DNA from: DATEHQ01 sp035279525
GTDB lineage: Bacteria > Chloroflexota > Dormibacteria > Dormibacterales > Dormibacteraceae
Length of the DNA stretch: 20,937 nt
Direction: 5' to 3'
NCBI GenBank assembly: GCA_035279525.1
Contig: DATEHQ010000138.1
Location: 1 to 20,937 of the forward strand
Made by a program: the position numbers and the translations under genes. A model generated the notes under the pieces. That model was not told where the DNA came from. It saw only the letters and a list, made by a program, of their open reading frames with translations, and searched no databases. Below, in pieces: positions 13,548 to 20,802 of this stretch; within the stretch, counting starts at the first letter, position 1; each line of letters begins with the position of its first letter.

Positions 13548-13566
13548 CCTCCTCGTCTGCCGGAGG
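13548..13566 (+). promoter_or_regulatory. inverted repeat that can hide the phosphatase ribosome binding site
   Basis: CCTCC at 13548-13552 is complementary to the Shine-Dalgarno GGAGG at 13562-13566 across a nine-base loop. The Shine-Dalgarno lies 7 bases before GTG 13574. If it folds, it would lower initiation of the phosphatase unless ribosomes finishing rpsI open it. Five pairs only, so the effect is speculative. Confidence 0.35.
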
Positions 13567-13573
13567 CCGCGGC

Positions 13574-14296
13574 GTGCAGCAGCAGGTGCCGTCACGCAGG
13601 CTCGACTGGCCCGCATGCGCGAACACCCGTGACCTCGGTGGGCTCCAGCGTCCCGGCGGTTTCACGCGTTCGCGGGTCCTCATCCGCTCCGACCATGTCG
13701 GGCACCTGACCGAAGCGGGCCGGGAGGCCCTGGGAGCGTATGGGGTGACCACGGTCATCGACCTGCGGAGCCCTGCCGAGACGCTGAGCGCGCCCAATCC
13801 CTTCGCGGACGGCTCGGGTCCTAACTACCTCCACATCCCGGTGGTCGACGACGCCAACATGCGCAAGCTGGGCGACGCGACCGACATGTTCGGTCGCTAC
13901 CTGATGATGCTGAACAACCGCCCGGAGGCGTTTCGGGCCATCTTCACCGCCCTGGCGGAGGCGGAAGGCGGAGTCGTCTTCCACTGCTTCGCGGGCAAGG
14001 ACCGCACCGGCCTGGTCGCCGCGATGCTGCTGGAGATGGCGGGCGTCCTCCCGGATGACATCGCCGCTGACTTTGGCGAGACCGACATTCAGCTGGCGGA
14101 GAAGTACGCGCTCTGGATAGCCGAGTCGGCCCCGGAGCGTCGCGCCGCGATGCGCGACGAGCTCCGCTGCCCGCCGGAGCGGATCCTCGGCGTGCTCGAC
14201 CACCTGCGGCAGAGGTGGGGCGGGGTGGGCGGCTACCTCGAATCGTCAGGAGTGGAGCCCGCGAACATCGACCGGCTCACGGCCACGCTCGCCTGA
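13574..14296 (+). CDS. tyrosine/phosphoinositide phosphatase of the PtpB (Y_phosphatase3) type
   Basis: The 240-aa product is a cysteine-based phosphatase. The active-site loop HCFAGKDRTG (residues 137-146) has the CX5R signature with C138 and R144, and it is the same loop sequence as the M. tuberculosis triple-specificity phosphatase PtpB. Upstream parts fit that family: ANTRDLGGLQRPGG near 16-29, then LIRSDHVGHLTEAG and YGVTTVIDLRSPAE. No signal peptide or membrane segment is seen, so it is cytoplasmic or secreted by another route. The start GTG 13574 has GGAGG 7 bases before it; GTG 13586 is an alternative. It follows rpsI by 29 bases and may be cotranscribed. The substrate is unknown. Confidence 0.85.
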   Translation: MQQQVPSRRLDWPACANTRDLGGLQRPGGFTRSRVLIRSDHVGHLTEAGREALGAYGVTTVIDLRSPAETLSAPNPFADGSGPNYLHIPVVDDANMRKLGDATDMFGRYLMMLNNRPEAFRAIFTALAEAEGGVVFHCFAGKDRTGLVAAMLLEMAGVLPDDIAADFGETDIQLAEKYALWIAESAPERRAAMRDELRCPPERILGVLDHLRQRWGGVGGYLESSGVEPANIDRLTATLA

Positions 14297-14376
14297 TCTC
14301 CTGAAACCAGCCTGAGCCGGGCCGGCCCAAACACCTGGGTTCCGCCTTGGCCACCTACCTCGGATCCCCGACCCGG

Positions 14377-15174
14377 TTACCAGCCGAGCCAGCCAGCCGG
14401 GATGCAACCCATCTCCGGACGGCAGTCGGCACGCAAGCGCGCGTGGTAGGCCATCTGGTCGGCGTTCAGCTTGGCCCACGTCTTGGGGTTCTCCCAGAAC
14501 GAGTAGACGGCGTCGCAGCTCGGCAGCCGGTGCGACTGAGAGTTGAGCGCCGCGATGTCGCGGACCGAGATCGCCACGTGGCCGGCCTCGTGGATGTAGA
14601 TCGTCTTGAGCAGCGCATTCCAGTCCTCGACCACCGAGACCTCGACGCGTCCCATCGGAGGCGGCTTCCACCGGGGCAGCAGGATGTGCTCGCGATACGC
14701 AAGGGTCGTCGTCGCGGGTGAATCGCAGTTGAAGCTGCCGGCGGTCGGGCTCTCCCACTGAAGGCCCCACGCGATCCCGCTCGGGTTTCCAGGGTCGGCT
14801 GCGCATGGGCCGTACTTCTTGCAGATGTCGGCGCCGTCGAGACTGGAGATCAGGTCGTCCTGCGACACCCCCGAGACGTCGAAGGAGGTGATGTCGGTGC
14901 CGGCGATGGGAGGGGGGTGCCAGATCGCGGGGGCGCCGAACCAGCTGCCTTCCAGGCCGAACGCCGCGCCCTCGAGGATGCCGATCTGCACCCCTGGCGC
15001 CGACAGCTTCAGGGTCTGCGAGAGCAGGCGCCTGTCATAGGTGGCGTTGTTCATCCGCAACTGGATCCCGGCGGAAAAGAAGATCACGAGCAGGATCACC
15101 ACCGCCGCCCCCGCGAGCGAGAGGCGCGCCCCCAACCAGATCTCTTTATGCACGTAAGCGCCTTGAAAAAACAT
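14377..15174 (-). CDS. membrane-anchored DUF922-like zinc-protease-type protein (HExxH)
   Basis: With ATG at 15174 the protein is 265 aa: a short cytoplasmic N-terminus, one hydrophobic segment at about 18-38 (LSLAGAAVVILLVIFFSAG), then an extracytoplasmic part. It contains HEAGH at residues 195-199, the zincin metal-binding and catalytic motif. Surrounding features match my memory of the DUF922 family: FDVSGVSQDDLISSL near 98-113, SGIAWGLQWESP, LPRWKPP, W185 before the HExxH, and YHARLRADC near 243-251, ending MGCIPAGWLGW. Five or six cysteines could form disulfides. An upstream TTG at 15198 would add eight residues. It is convergent with the phosphatase and divergent from the small gene at 15267. 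Function and substrate are unknown. Confidence 0.7.
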   Translation of the reverse strand: MFFQGAYVHKEIWLGARLSLAGAAVVILLVIFFSAGIQLRMNNATYDRRLLSQTLKLSAPGVQIGILEGAAFGLEGSWFGAPAIWHPPPIAGTDITSFDVSGVSQDDLISSLDGADICKKYGPCAADPGNPSGIAWGLQWESPTAGSFNCDSPATTTLAYREHILLPRWKPPPMGRVEVSVVEDWNALLKTIYIHEAGHVAISVRDIAALNSQSHRLPSCDAVYSFWENPKTWAKLNADQMAYHARLRADCRPEMGCIPAGWLGW

Positions 15175-15266
15175 AGCCTGCGCCCGCCCCCTTAACAAGC
15201 TGGGCTGTCAGCCCGGCCGGAGCCTCGGACAATGGCAGATGCAGACAACTTCAGGAGGCTCAAGGC

Positions 15267-15464
15267 GTGAAAGAAAAATCAACCGTCGTCAAGCAGCTGT
15301 ACCGGCTCAACGTCGAGCCCAGGGTGGTGGATCAGCTCACGAAGCTGGCTGGAAGGACCGGCGAGCCGAAGAGCCGCCTGGCCACGCGCCTGTTCACCGA
15401 CGCCGTGATGGGATTCAAGCCGGCCTCGAGGTCGAAGGCGGCCCGAAAGGGAGCGCCCGGTTAG
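15267..15464 (+). CDS. small ribbon-helix-helix-like protein
   Basis: A 65-codon gene starting with GTG 15267, with a very good ribosome binding site AGGAGG (15253-15258) 8 bases upstream, which argues that it is real. The sequence YRLNVEPRVVDQLTKLAGRTGEPKSRLATRLFTDAVMGF (residues about 12-50) has the strand-helix-helix pattern of CopG/Arc-type DNA-binding proteins: a short alternating strand, a helix, a turn at GEP, and a second helix. The basic C-terminus (SRSKAARKG) is short. The stop overlaps the convergent acyl-CoA synthetase stop. No toxin partner is adjacent. It may be a small regulator, perhaps of its divergent neighbour; function is unknown. Confidence 0.6.
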   Translation: MKEKSTVVKQLYRLNVEPRVVDQLTKLAGRTGEPKSRLATRLFTDAVMGFKPASRSKAARKGAPG

Positions 15465-17332
15465 CCGGCCTCCCGCTCGGCATCGACCGCGTGGCCGCCC
15501 GGCGGGTGGGAGTACATGGCGTCGATCTGCGGCTGGTACCTGGAATGGATCACGCGACGCTTCAGCTTCAGGGTCGGAGTGAGCTCCTCCGACTCCGGCG
15601 ACCATTCGGCCGGCAGGATGGTGAAGCGCTTGAACTGCTCGACCCGCGAAAGGTGTGAGTTGGCGACGGTGAGGGCGCGGCGGATCTCCTCGACGACCGC
15701 CTCCTCTTCGGCGAGCTCCCGAATCGAGCTCGCGCCAATCCCGCGCGCTTTGGCCCAGGCCGGCGCGACCTGAGGGTCGAGGACCAGCAGGACCGAGATG
15801 AAGTTGCGACCGTCGCCGACCGCCACCGCCTGGCCGATGATCGGGCTCGACTTGGCCAGGGCCTCGAGGTTGGAAGGCGAGATGTTCTTTCCGGCCGAGG
15901 TGATGATCAGCTCTTTCTTCCGGTCGACGATCCTGAAGTGGCCGTCCGGATCCATCTGGGCGATGTCGCCGCTGTGCACCCAGCCCTCGGAGTCGATGAT
16001 GTCGGCCGTCTTTTGCGGATCCCTGTAGTAGCCGACCATCACGTTCCCACCGCGGACGAGGAGCTCGCCGTCCTCCCCGAGCCGCACCTCCACGCCTGCC
16101 AGTGGGAGGCCGATCGAGGGAGCCCTGTGATCCGACATCCGTACGGACGTGGCCGGACCGGTCAGCTCGCTCATGCCCCAGACCTCGTAAAGCGGGAGCC
16201 CGATCGCCGCCCAGAACTCGTGCACCTCCGGCCGGCACGGAGCTGTCGATGTGATGGCGAGGCGGCAGCGGTCCAGCCCGATCTTCGAACGGAGCAGCTC
16301 GAACAGCGGTCGAGACCGCTCGACGGCGGCTGCCAGCTCGTCGGGCACCGGCTCTCCGTCGCGCCTGAGCCGGTACGCCTGCGTCGCCGCGGCGATCGCT
16401 CCCTGGGCCAGCTTGCGCCGGGTTTCGTCGGGCTCCGCGGCAAGGCCTGCGTTCAGGCCCGCCATGAGCTTCTCCCAAACCCTCGGGACGCCGACGAAAG
16501 CGCTCGGCCGGGATTCGACCATGCAGGAGAGCAGGGCGTTGGGGTCCGGACAGAGGTAGACCTCGTCCCCGCGAAAGATGGCGCCCCACTGGGAGGTGAA
16601 CCTCTCCGCCACGTGAGCCAGCGGCAGGTAGCTGATCAGCGTCTCGTTGTTGCCCAGGCCGAGGACCCGGTAGGCGGACTCGAGCGTCCAGACGATGTTG
16701 TTGTGCGAGTAGATGACGCCCTTGGGCGGTCCAGTCGTGCCCGAGGTGTAGATGAGCGAGATGGTGTCCTCGGGCCCCACCGCCTTCCATGACCTCTCGA
16801 AGGCGGCGGGATCGGATTCATGGAGCTCGCGGCCGCGATTGAGCAGCGACTCCCAGGTCATCACGCCGCCAGGGGCTTCGCCCCGCACGAGGACGATGTG
16901 GCGCAGTTGTGGCGTCCGCTCCCGGATGGCCAGGAACTTGGCCAGGTAGGCTTCGTCCTCAACGAAAGCGACGGTGGCCTCGGAGTGGTTGGCTACGTAC
17001 TCGACCTGTTCCGGCGCCAGCGTGTTGTACAGGCTGATCGCCGCGCCGCCGGCATGGACGATGCCGAGGTCGGCGATCACGTGCTCGGGCGCGTTGCGGG
17101 CCATGATCAGCCCAAACTGACCGGGACCGAACCCGAGGGAGCGCAACGCCAGGGTCACGGCCGCCACCTCGTCGCGATATGCGCGCCATGTGAGCGAACG
17201 CCACTCGCCGTCGTCCTTCCAGTGGAGCGCAGCTCGGTCGCCCCATTTCGCCACCGCGTCTGAGAAAAGAGTGCAGACGGTCCGGCCCGACACGGCCGCG
17301 TCGATCGAGGCCCGCTCGGCGATGGCGTCCAT
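15461..17332 (-). CDS. long-chain fatty acid-CoA ligase (AMP-binding)
   Basis: The 623-aa enzyme belongs to the FadD15-like acyl-CoA synthetases, which adenylate a fatty acid and transfer it to CoA. Motifs in order: GEWRSLTW (43-49), the phosphate-binding loop IYTSGTTGPPKGVIYSH (194-210), LPLAHVAERF (237-246), YEVWGMSELTG (382-392), GWVHSGDIAQMDPDGHFRIVDRKKELIITSAGKNISP (450-486) with the ribose-binding Asp and hinge, and the catalytic lysine region LTPTLKLKR near the C-terminus. Length is typical of the long-chain class. ATG 17332 has no Shine-Dalgarno; a TAGTGT lies 10 bases upstream, so a near-leaderless message is possible. It is convergent with the small gene at 15267 and divergent from the gene at 17367. 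Confidence 0.92.
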   Translation of the reverse strand: MDAIAERASIDAAVSGRTVCTLFSDAVAKWGDRAALHWKDDGEWRSLTWRAYRDEVAAVTLALRSLGFGPGQFGLIMARNAPEHVIADLGIVHAGGAAISLYNTLAPEQVEYVANHSEATVAFVEDEAYLAKFLAIRERTPQLRHIVLVRGEAPGGVMTWESLLNRGRELHESDPAAFERSWKAVGPEDTISLIYTSGTTGPPKGVIYSHNNIVWTLESAYRVLGLGNNETLISYLPLAHVAERFTSQWGAIFRGDEVYLCPDPNALLSCMVESRPSAFVGVPRVWEKLMAGLNAGLAAEPDETRRKLAQGAIAAATQAYRLRRDGEPVPDELAAAVERSRPLFELLRSKIGLDRCRLAITSTAPCRPEVHEFWAAIGLPLYEVWGMSELTGPATSVRMSDHRAPSIGLPLAGVEVRLGEDGELLVRGGNVMVGYYRDPQKTADIIDSEGWVHSGDIAQMDPDGHFRIVDRKKELIITSAGKNISPSNLEALAKSSPIIGQAVAVGDGRNFISVLLVLDPQVAPAWAKARGIGASSIRELAEEEAVVEEIRRALTVANSHLSRVEQFKRFTILPAEWSPESEELTPTLKLKRRVIHSRYQPQIDAMYSHPPGGHAVDAEREAG

Positions 17333-17341
17333 GCTCGGGAA

Positions 17342-17348
17342 TACACTA
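17342..17348. promoter_or_regulatory. candidate shared bidirectional -10 element
   Basis: TACACTA reads TACACT (TAnnnT) on the plus strand and TAGTGT (TAnnnT) on the minus strand, between divergent genes whose starts are only 34 bases apart. Minus-strand transcription would start a few bases before the acyl-CoA synthetase ATG; plus-strand transcription would start near 17354, just before the TTG at 17367. No good -35 is visible on either side, so this is tentative. Confidence 0.3.
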
Positions 17349-17366
17349 CTAGGTGGTGGGGCGAGC

Positions 17367-17903
17367 TTGATCTACGTGCGATCGCGGCGCCCGATCATGA
17401 CCCTGGGGCTGGTCGGTTTGGCGGCGGCGATCGCATTCGGAGCGCTGGCCGTGCTTGCTTTCAGCCTTCCCGCCGGCGCCGTGGCGGGATACCCGCTGCT
17501 GGCCGGCGCGGGCGGTGGAACCGGCCTCGCGGCCTGGGCCGCGATCCAGCTTCAGCGCTGGCCCGCCGGGAAGCTCGCCCTGTTCCGTGACCGCCTCGTC
17601 GTGATCCAGGGCCGTCACGAGATGCGGGCGGTCTGGTCCCTCATGGAGACGATCACCCTGGCGGCGCCGGCGGCCTGGCCCGACGTGCGGCTGACCGATC
17701 GACTCACCATCAACTTGAAGAAGGAGTCGCCGCTCACCTTCAAGCCCGCCGTCTTCGGCCTGGCTCCCACCGCCTGCCGGGACCTGATCCTGCGCCTGCG
17801 CGACGACGCCAAGCTGCGTTCCCGGCTGCCTGAGTTCGATTCCGCTCGCGACCTGGCCATCTCGCCGGTGGTTGCCGGCGAGCTGAGCGAGCCGCGGCTG
17901 TGA
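17367..17903 (+). CDS. small membrane protein of unknown function
   Basis: I do not recognise this family with certainty. From TTG 17367 the product is 178 aa: a short basic N-terminus (YVRSRRP), two hydrophobic segments at about 11-35 and 40-60, then a soluble domain of about 115 residues. The soluble part begins GKLALFRDRLVVIQGRHEMRAVWSLMETITL, a strand-rich pattern that recalls bacterial pleckstrin-homology-like domains following a membrane hairpin. AGGTGG (17351-17356) could be the ribosome binding site; GTG 17376 and ATG 17397 are later possible starts. The frame is open further upstream inside the opposite gene, with no similarity there. It precedes argF by 65 bases. Confidence 0.6.
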   Translation: MIYVRSRRPIMTLGLVGLAAAIAFGALAVLAFSLPAGAVAGYPLLAGAGGGTGLAAWAAIQLQRWPAGKLALFRDRLVVIQGRHEMRAVWSLMETITLAAPAAWPDVRLTDRLTINLKKESPLTFKPAVFGLAPTACRDLILRLRDDAKLRSRLPEFDSARDLAISPVVAGELSEPRL

Positions 17904-17960
17904 GCGACCGGCCTTGGGGCGAAGCCTCCAAACGGCTCTAGCCTTCCGCTAGGCGGCTCC

Positions 17961-17978
17961 GAGCGATCATGATCGCTC
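17961..17978. promoter_or_regulatory. perfect 18-base palindrome over the argF start codon
   Basis: GAGCGATCATGATCGCTC is identical to its own reverse complement. In RNA it can fold a 7-pair stem (17961-17967 with 17972-17978) with the tetraloop CAUG, placing the argF AUG (17969-17971) in the loop. As DNA it could be a dimer-protein operator, but it does not resemble the AT-rich ArgR box. It may regulate argF or be neutral. Confidence 0.5.
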
Positions 17979-18904
17979 CTGTGCCGAAGGTAGGCGGCAT
18001 CGTTGGGAGGGACTTTCTGGACGTCGCGGACCTCGATCGCGATGAGCTGCGCCGTGTACTGGATCTCGCCCATTCGATCAAGGCAGGCAGGTGGCGGGAG
18101 CGTCCCCTGGAGGGCCGCCACATGGCGATGCTCTTCCAGAAGCCGTCGCACCGGACCCGGGTGTCGTTCGAGGTCGGCATCGCCAGGCTCGGTGGCACGA
18201 CGACGACGCTTTCCGAGCAGGACGTCCAGCTTGGGAAAAGAGAGACGGTCGCGGACGCGGCGAGGGTCCTGGACCGTTACGTGGACGGTGTCATCGCTCG
18301 TTTGCGCAGGCATGACGACGCGATCGAGCTCGCGACCGCATCGAGCAAGCCGGTGATCAACGGCCTGACGGACCGCTCGCACCCTTGCCAGGTGCTCGCG
18401 GACCTGGTGACGCTCGAAGAGATCGGAGGCCCGCTCTCGAAGCAGCACGTGGTCTACCTCGGTGACGGGAACAACATCGCAACCTCGCTGATCGAAGCCT
18501 CGGCCCTGACGGGCTTCGCCCTGACTGTGGTCGGGCCGGAGGGTTATCAGCCGCCGCCCGGCGTCCTCGAGCGGGCGCGTAGCATCAACTCGGGCATTCC
18601 ACAGGTCACAGTGACCACCGAAATCGCAGCCATCGATGACGCGACAGCAATTTACACAGACGTCTGGGCATCCATGGGACAGGAATCGGAGCAGGACAGC
18701 CGCCGCCGGGCATTCCGCTCCTACCAGGTCAACCGAGCCGTGATGGAGCTCGCGCCCAACGCGGTCTTCATGCACTGCCTGCCGGCGCACCGGGGAGACG
18801 AGGTGACCGACGAGGTGATCGACGGCCCGCGCTCGGTCGTTTTTCAGCAGGCGGGCAACCGCCTCTTTGCGCAGATGGCCCTGCTGGCGAGGATCTTCGC
18901 GTAG
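17969..18904 (+). CDS. argF: ornithine carbamoyltransferase
   Basis: This enzyme makes citrulline from ornithine and carbamoyl phosphate in arginine biosynthesis. The 311-aa protein has the carbamoyl-phosphate motif SHRTR (60-64; usually STRTR), LDRYVDGVIARLRRH (101-115), HPCQ (138-141), GDGNN (165-169), the ornithine-binding DVWASMGQ (231-238) and HCLPAHRG (269-276) with the catalytic Cys. The SMG and HCLP motifs favour true ornithine over aspartate or acetylornithine transferases. The start ATG is in a palindrome. A TAGCCT at 17939-17944 could be a -10 element. No other arg gene is in the window; the stop overlaps cdaA by one base. Confidence 0.95.
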   Translation: MIAPVPKVGGIVGRDFLDVADLDRDELRRVLDLAHSIKAGRWRERPLEGRHMAMLFQKPSHRTRVSFEVGIARLGGTTTTLSEQDVQLGKRETVADAARVLDRYVDGVIARLRRHDDAIELATASSKPVINGLTDRSHPCQVLADLVTLEEIGGPLSKQHVVYLGDGNNIATSLIEASALTGFALTVVGPEGYQPPPGVLERARSINSGIPQVTVTTEIAAIDDATAIYTDVWASMGQESEQDSRRRAFRSYQVNRAVMELAPNAVFMHCLPAHRGDEVTDEVIDGPRSVVFQQAGNRLFAQMALLARIFA

Positions 18905-19740
18905 TGGGCGGTGTGATCACTCAGTTCTGGGTCCAGCTGGTGGACGTCGTGCGCCATTTCGGCCTGATCGAGGTGATCGACGTGGCGGTCGTCGCGTTCA
19001 TCCTCTATCAGCTGTTGAGGCTGCTTCGAGGCACGCAGGCCACCCAGATCCTGGTCGGCCTGATCCTGCTGGCGGTCCTGGGAGTCGCGGCCACCATCTT
19101 CAACCTCATCCTGCTCTCGTGGCTGTTCAAGAACGCCACCGTCTTCATCGTCATCGCCGTCATCGTCATGTTCCAGCCCGAGCTCCGGCGCGCGCTCGAT
19201 CAGCTCGGGCGCATCGGCCATATCGGCCGCCCGCTGTCGCGCTTCAACGCGCGCCAGTACAACCAGGCGATCTCGGAGACGATCCGCGCGGCCGAGCGGC
19301 TCAGCAGCAAGCGCACCGGTGCGCTCATCGCGTTCGAACGCGACGTGGGCCTGGAGGACTACGCGGCGACCGGGGTGCGCATCAACGGGGAGATCTCGGC
19401 GGAGATGCTGCAGTCCATCTTCTACCCGAACTCACCGCTGCACGACGGCGCCGTCATCGTCCGCGGCAATCGCGTGGTCGCCGCCGGCTGCCTGTTCCCA
19501 CTGCCCGAGGAGGGGGCCGTCCGTGAGCGCCTTGGCACCCGCCACCGCGCCGCGCTGGGGCTGTCGCTGGCGTCGGACGCGCTCGTCCTCGTCGTCTCGG
19601 AGGAGACCGGTAACATCTCGGTGATCGAAGAGGGCAAGATCAGTCGGAACCTCGACCCGGACAGCTTGCGGCGCAGGGTCGCATTGAAAGTCGCCTCCTC
19701 CAACGGCAACGGGCTGAGTCGCTTCAGGTTGCGCAAATGA
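18904..19740 (+). CDS. cdaA: diadenylate cyclase CdaA
   Basis: CdaA condenses two ATP into cyclic-di-AMP, a messenger controlling potassium and osmolyte transport and wall homeostasis. The 278-aa protein has three N-terminal membrane segments (about 22-40, 46-68 and 75-90), a linker, and a DAC domain from about 115 to 245 with the catalytic DGA (181-183, in PLHDGAVIV) and RHR (213-215, in GTRHRAALGLS). Both motifs are intact. The GTG start shares one base with the argF stop, and cdaR follows with an ATGA overlap. The CdaA type, unlike DisA, argues against a typical actinomycete. Confidence 0.95.
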   Translation: MGGVITQFWVQLVDVVRHFGLIEVIDVAVVAFILYQLLRLLRGTQATQILVGLILLAVLGVAATIFNLILLSWLFKNATVFIVIAVIVMFQPELRRALDQLGRIGHIGRPLSRFNARQYNQAISETIRAAERLSSKRTGALIAFERDVGLEDYAATGVRINGEISAEMLQSIFYPNSPLHDGAVIVRGNRVVAAGCLFPLPEEGAVRERLGTRHRAALGLSLASDALVLVVSEETGNISVIEEGKISRNLDPDSLRRRVALKVASSNGNGLSRFRLRK

Positions 19741-20708
19741 GCTGGGGCCTCATCACGGATCAGTGGCGGATCAAGCTGCTCGCGCTCGGCCTCGCCGTGC
19801 TGCTGCTGGGGGCCGTGGCCTTCTCTCAGAACCCACCCACGACCGGGTCGCTCACGGTCCCGCTCCTGTATTCGAAAGTGCCGGCGGGCGTCGTGATCCT
19901 CAATCCTCCACCCAAGATTTTGGTCACTTACATCGGGCCTTCGTTTCTGCTGAAGGACGTCAATGTCGACCATGTCACAGCGACTGTCGACGCGTCGCAC
20001 GCCAAGCCAGGCCAGGCGGTGAGGCTCAACGTGACCGCCGCCACGACCATCCTTGACGTCGACGTGCAGAATCCGGCGCCCATCGTGGTCCAGGTCGACG
20101 ATCGCCGTGTCAAGGCGCTCCCGGTTCAGGTGGCCGCCCGTGCCGCGCCGGGATGGAGCATCTCGAAGGCGGTGGCGGTCTGCGGCACGAACCCGTGCAC
20201 GATCAACTTCGACGGCCCGGCGAGCTGGGAGACGAACCTGGTCGCCACCGTCGACTATCCATACCCGGTGGGAGCCACCACCTCCGACACGCCCAACCTG
20301 CAGGTCACGCTCTCGAACAGCAGCGGTTTTCTCGACCTGACCACCTGCCGGACATCGCCATGCGCGCAGCTCGACGTCACCTCGGTGGGAGTCCACATCG
20401 ACGCGGTGGCAGGCTCGACCAGCAGCACGATCGTCCTCCTCGACTCGCCCCCGTCGCACGGGCCCGCCCCGGGCTACCGCGTGACCGACGTCAAGATCAC
20501 TCCGACGCTGGTGACCATCAGCGGCGACCCGGCGGCGCTGGCCAAGATCCGCAACATCACGCTCCCGCCGGTCGATCTCACGGGCAAGAACACCAACGCC
20601 CTCTTCCAGGTGGCGATCCCATACCCGGACGGGATCAGCGGCAACGTGGCGAACGCCAGTGTGACCTACACGATCGCCCGTAACCCGACTGTCACGCCTT
20701 CGCCGTAG
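19737..20708 (+). CDS. cdaR: YbbR-domain regulator CdaR
   Basis: CdaR is a membrane-anchored extracytoplasmic protein that modulates CdaA. The 323-aa product has a short cytoplasmic start, a membrane anchor at about 12-30 (IKLLALGLAVLLLGAVAF), and about three YbbR-type beta repeats (roughly 35-120, 125-215 and 225-315), each with the pattern V.APGYxVxxVxxxPxxVxxxGP or a relative of it. Two CxTxPC loops, C149/C154 and C204/C209, are unusual and could be disulfides. The stop is followed by a 94-base gap and glmS. It overlaps cdaA by ATGA. Confidence 0.88.
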   Translation: MSWGLITDQWRIKLLALGLAVLLLGAVAFSQNPPTTGSLTVPLLYSKVPAGVVILNPPPKILVTYIGPSFLLKDVNVDHVTATVDASHAKPGQAVRLNVTAATTILDVDVQNPAPIVVQVDDRRVKALPVQVAARAAPGWSISKAVAVCGTNPCTINFDGPASWETNLVATVDYPYPVGATTSDTPNLQVTLSNSSGFLDLTTCRTSPCAQLDVTSVGVHIDAVAGSTSSTIVLLDSPPSHGPAPGYRVTDVKITPTLVTISGDPAALAKIRNITLPPVDLTGKNTNALFQVAIPYPDGISGNVANASVTYTIARNPTVTPSP

Positions 20709-20802
20709 GACGCGCGGCGCCCTGGAGTAACCTGTCCACTCCCGTCCCCGTTGCAGCACAGTCGAAACAGGCGCCCCAGGAGTTCTAGTAGAGGTAAAAG
20801 AG
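20709..20802 (+). promoter_or_regulatory. glmS leader region with nested inverted repeats
   Basis: The 94-base gap has two nested inverted repeats: CCTGG 20721-20725 with CCAGG 20776-20780, and CCTGT 20731-20735 with ACAGG 20767-20771, so two 5-pair helices separated by an internal loop could form. A TAACCT (20728-20733) resembles a -10 element, in which case the left arms would not be transcribed. GAGGT (20791-20795) lies 7 bases before the glmS ATG. No glmS ribozyme core was recognised. Confidence 0.35.

Noticed and set aside
14319..14328. GGGCCGGCCC palindrome between convergent genes as a bidirectional terminator
   Set aside because: A 10-base GC palindrome is common at this base composition and has no flanking T-runs.
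15279..16790. Roughly 500-codon open frame within the acyl-CoA synthetase region, same strand, different frame
   Set aside because: The other frame carries every AMP-binding motif in order; this one is a low-complexity Gly/Arg/Pro shadow.
20709..20802. glmS ribozyme ahead of glmS
   Set aside because: The region is short and I could not find the conserved cleavage-site core or pseudoknot segments; only simple nested inverted repeats are present.
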